Shown here in pieces: positions 53,591-54,882 of a DNA stretch of 54,882 bases. How positions within the stretch are numbered: the stretch's first letter is position 1; every line of letters begins with the position of its first letter. The position numbers and the translations under genes are program-made. Location of the stretch: assembly GCF_016793225.1 (NCBI RefSeq), contig NZ_JAEUMN010000005.1:1-54882 (forward strand), written 5' to 3'. Origin of the DNA: Phenylobacterium sp. GTDB lineage: Bacteria; Pseudomonadota; Alphaproteobacteria; Caulobacterales; Caulobacteraceae. The notes beneath the pieces were generated by a model that was not told the DNA's origin, did not search any database, and saw only the letters and a list, made by a program, of their open reading frames with translations.

Positions 53591-54882
53591 ATGCCCGGCA
53601 AGACCCTCTACGACAAGATCTGGGACGCGCACGTCGTCGCCGAACAGGACGGCGAGGCGATCCTCTACATCGACCTGCACCTCATCCACGAGGTGACGAC
53701 GCCGCAGGCCTTCGCGGGCCTCAAGGCCAACCGGCGCCCCGTGCGGCGGCCGGACCGCACGCTGGCCGTGGCCGACCACAACGTCCCCACCGAGGGCCAG
53801 GCCGAGGGCGTCGACGCCGTGGCCGACGAGGAGGCCCGCCTGCAGCTGCAGACTCTGGGCAGGAACGTCGAGGCCTACGGGATCGAGTTCTTCCCCATGG
53901 GGGACATCCGCAACGGCATCGTCCACGTGGTGGGCCCCGAGCAGGGCCGCACCCAGCCGGGCATGACCATCGTCTGCGGCGACAGCCACACGTCCACCCA
54001 CGGCGCGTTCGGCGCGCTGGCGCACGGCATCGGCACGTCCGAGGTCGAGCACGTCCTGGCCACCCAGACCCTGCGCCAGAAGAAGGCGAAGAACTTCCGC
54101 GTCCGCATCGAGGGCGAGCCCGCCCCGGGCGTCGGCGCCAAGGACTTCGCCCTGGCCGTCATCGGCGAGATCGGCACGGCGGGTGGCACCGGCTCGGTGA
54201 TCGAGTACGCCGGCTCGGCCGTGCGGGCGCTCTCGATGGAGGGCCGCATGACGCTGTGCAACCTGACCATCGAGGGCGGGGCCAAGGCGGGCCTGGTGGC
54301 CCCCGACGAGACCACCTTCGAGTACCTCAAGGGCCGCCCGGCGACGCCGAAAGGCGGGGCCTGGGAGATGGCGCTGGCCTACTGGAAGACCTTCTTCACC
54401 GACGAGGACGCGGTGTTCGACCGCGAGCTCGTGCTCGACGCCGCGAAGATCGCCCCCAGCGTCACCTGGGGCACCAGCCCCGAGGACGTGATCCCGGTGA
54501 CGGGCCGCGTCCCCGATCCCGAGAGCTTCGCCACGCCCGACAAGCGCGCCTCGGCCGCCCGCGCCCTCGCCTACATGGGCCTGACCGCCGGCCAGCCTAT
54601 CACCGAGGCCAAGGTGGACGTGGTGTTCATCGGCTCCTGCACCAACAGCCGCATCGAGGACCTGCGCGCCGCCGCCAGGATCGCCGAGGGTCGAAAGGTG
54701 GCCGACGGCGTCCGCGCCATGGTCGTGCCGGGCTCGGGCCTCGTCCGCGCCCAGGCGGAAGCCGAGGGCCTGGACGAGATCTTCCTGGCCGCCGGTTTCG
54801 AATGGCGCGAGCCGGGCTGCTCCATGTGCCTGGGCATGAACCCCGACAAGCTGACCCCCGGCCAGCGCTGCGCCTCCACGTC
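53591..54882 (+). CDS. leuC: 3-isopropylmalate dehydratase large subunit (truncated by window end)
   Basis: About 430 N-terminal residues are visible; the gene runs off the window. It is the [4Fe-4S] isomerase of leucine synthesis that acts with Leu[39 protein letters not shown] (near 130) and [18 protein letters not shown] (first cluster Cys) are diagnostic, followed by [11 protein letters not shown] with the other two Cys ligands. ATG 53591 gives the usual start; ATG 53582 is in frame three codons upstream. leuD and leuB probably follow. Confidence 0.98.
   Translation, partial: MPGKTLYDKIWDAHVVAEQDGEAILYIDLHLIHEVTTPQAFAGLKANRRPVRRPDRTLAVADHNVPTEGQAEGVDAVADEEARLQLQTLGRNVEAYGIEFFPMGDIRNGIVHVVGPEQGRTQPGMTIVCGDSHTSTHGAFGALAHGIGTSEVEHVLATQTLRQKKAKNFRVRIEGEPAPGVGAKDFALAVIGEIGTAGGTGSVIEYAGSAVRALSMEGRMTLCNLTIEGGAKAGLVAPDETTFEYLKGRPATPKGGAWEMALAYWKTFFTDEDAVFDRELVLDAAKIAPSVTWGTSPEDVIPVTGRVPDPESFATPDKRASAARALAYMGLTAGQPITEAKVDVVFIGSCTNSRIEDLRAAARIAEGRKVADGVRAMVVPGSGLVRAQAEAEGLDEIFLAAGFEWREPGCSMCLGMNPDKLTPGQRCAST

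Overview
The window is a continuous stretch of a GC-rich (roughly 70 percent) alphaproteobacterial chromosome with dense, mostly housekeeping genes. Gene content and order (coaBC-dut, ubiB-ubiE, mutM, rpsT next to dnaA, pnp-rpsO-truB-rbfA, ffh-rpsP-rimM, leuC), paired GANTC sites before dnaA, CtrA-like motifs, an alphaproteobacterial GTTC-N7-GTTC SOS box and a PEPxxWA-CTERM protein all suggest Caulobacterales, in the Caulobacter/Phenylobacterium range. Genus cannot be fixed by reading alone. No phage, insertion sequence, CRISPR array, tRNA or rRNA was seen.

Layout. 1-3 kb: the end of an amidase, a DUF2236 oxygenase-like protein and an SDR dehydrogenase. 2.7-5.2 kb: a minus-strand run coaBC-dut-xth (CoA synthesis, dUTP removal, AP-site repair). 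Divergent from it is a lipoprotein gene whose leader holds a perfect SOS box and whose C-terminal domain looks like small polymorphic-toxin/pyocin-like domains. 5.9-9.9 kb: ubiB-ubiE (ubiquinone), then divergent mutM and a GumN/TraB protein. 10-13.6 kb: enoyl-CoA hydratase, DUF5655 protein, rpsT and dnaA. 13.7-16.5 kb: an HXXEE membrane protein coupled to a serine hydrolase, and an alpha/beta hydrolase, flanked by two copies of a bipartite hairpin repeat. 16.7-20.8 kb: pnp, rpsO, truB, rbfA. 21-25.8 kb: dienelactone hydrolase-like protein, DUF2939-like lipoprotein, GNAT acetyltransferase, aconitase.

26-29.6 kb: cytochrome c maturation genes ccmA-ccmB-(coiled-coil periplasmic protein)-ccmC-ccmD-ccmG, including a 45-residue ccmD, followed by two small unknown genes with CtrA-like upstream motifs. 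30.2-31.7 kb: ftsY-yciB. 31.8-32.2 kb: a tandem pair of 205-bp palindromic repeats. 32.2-38.5 kb: a TRIC-type channel, two tandem GFA-family genes coupled to mtaB-dapF, then rimM, rpsP and ffh. 38.9-46.9 kb: ogt, a DUF4345 protein, a small secreted OB-fold protein, a Tat-exported M3 peptidase, an FkbM methyltransferase, murI, an SRPBCC protein, and a divergent pair of a pyridoxamine-oxidase-like gene and a MocR regulator with a nested palindrome between them. 47-54.9 kb: two tandem tesB thioesterases, an unknown membrane protein, trmD-rplS, a PEP-CTERM protein, a LysR regulator, repeat-rich DNA, a small unknown gene and the first part of leuC.

The strongest candidates for something new are the SOS-box-controlled toxin-like lipoprotein (5225-5835), the nested operator between the PNPOx and MocR genes, and the structured repeat families, one of which shows a compensatory base-pair change between copies.
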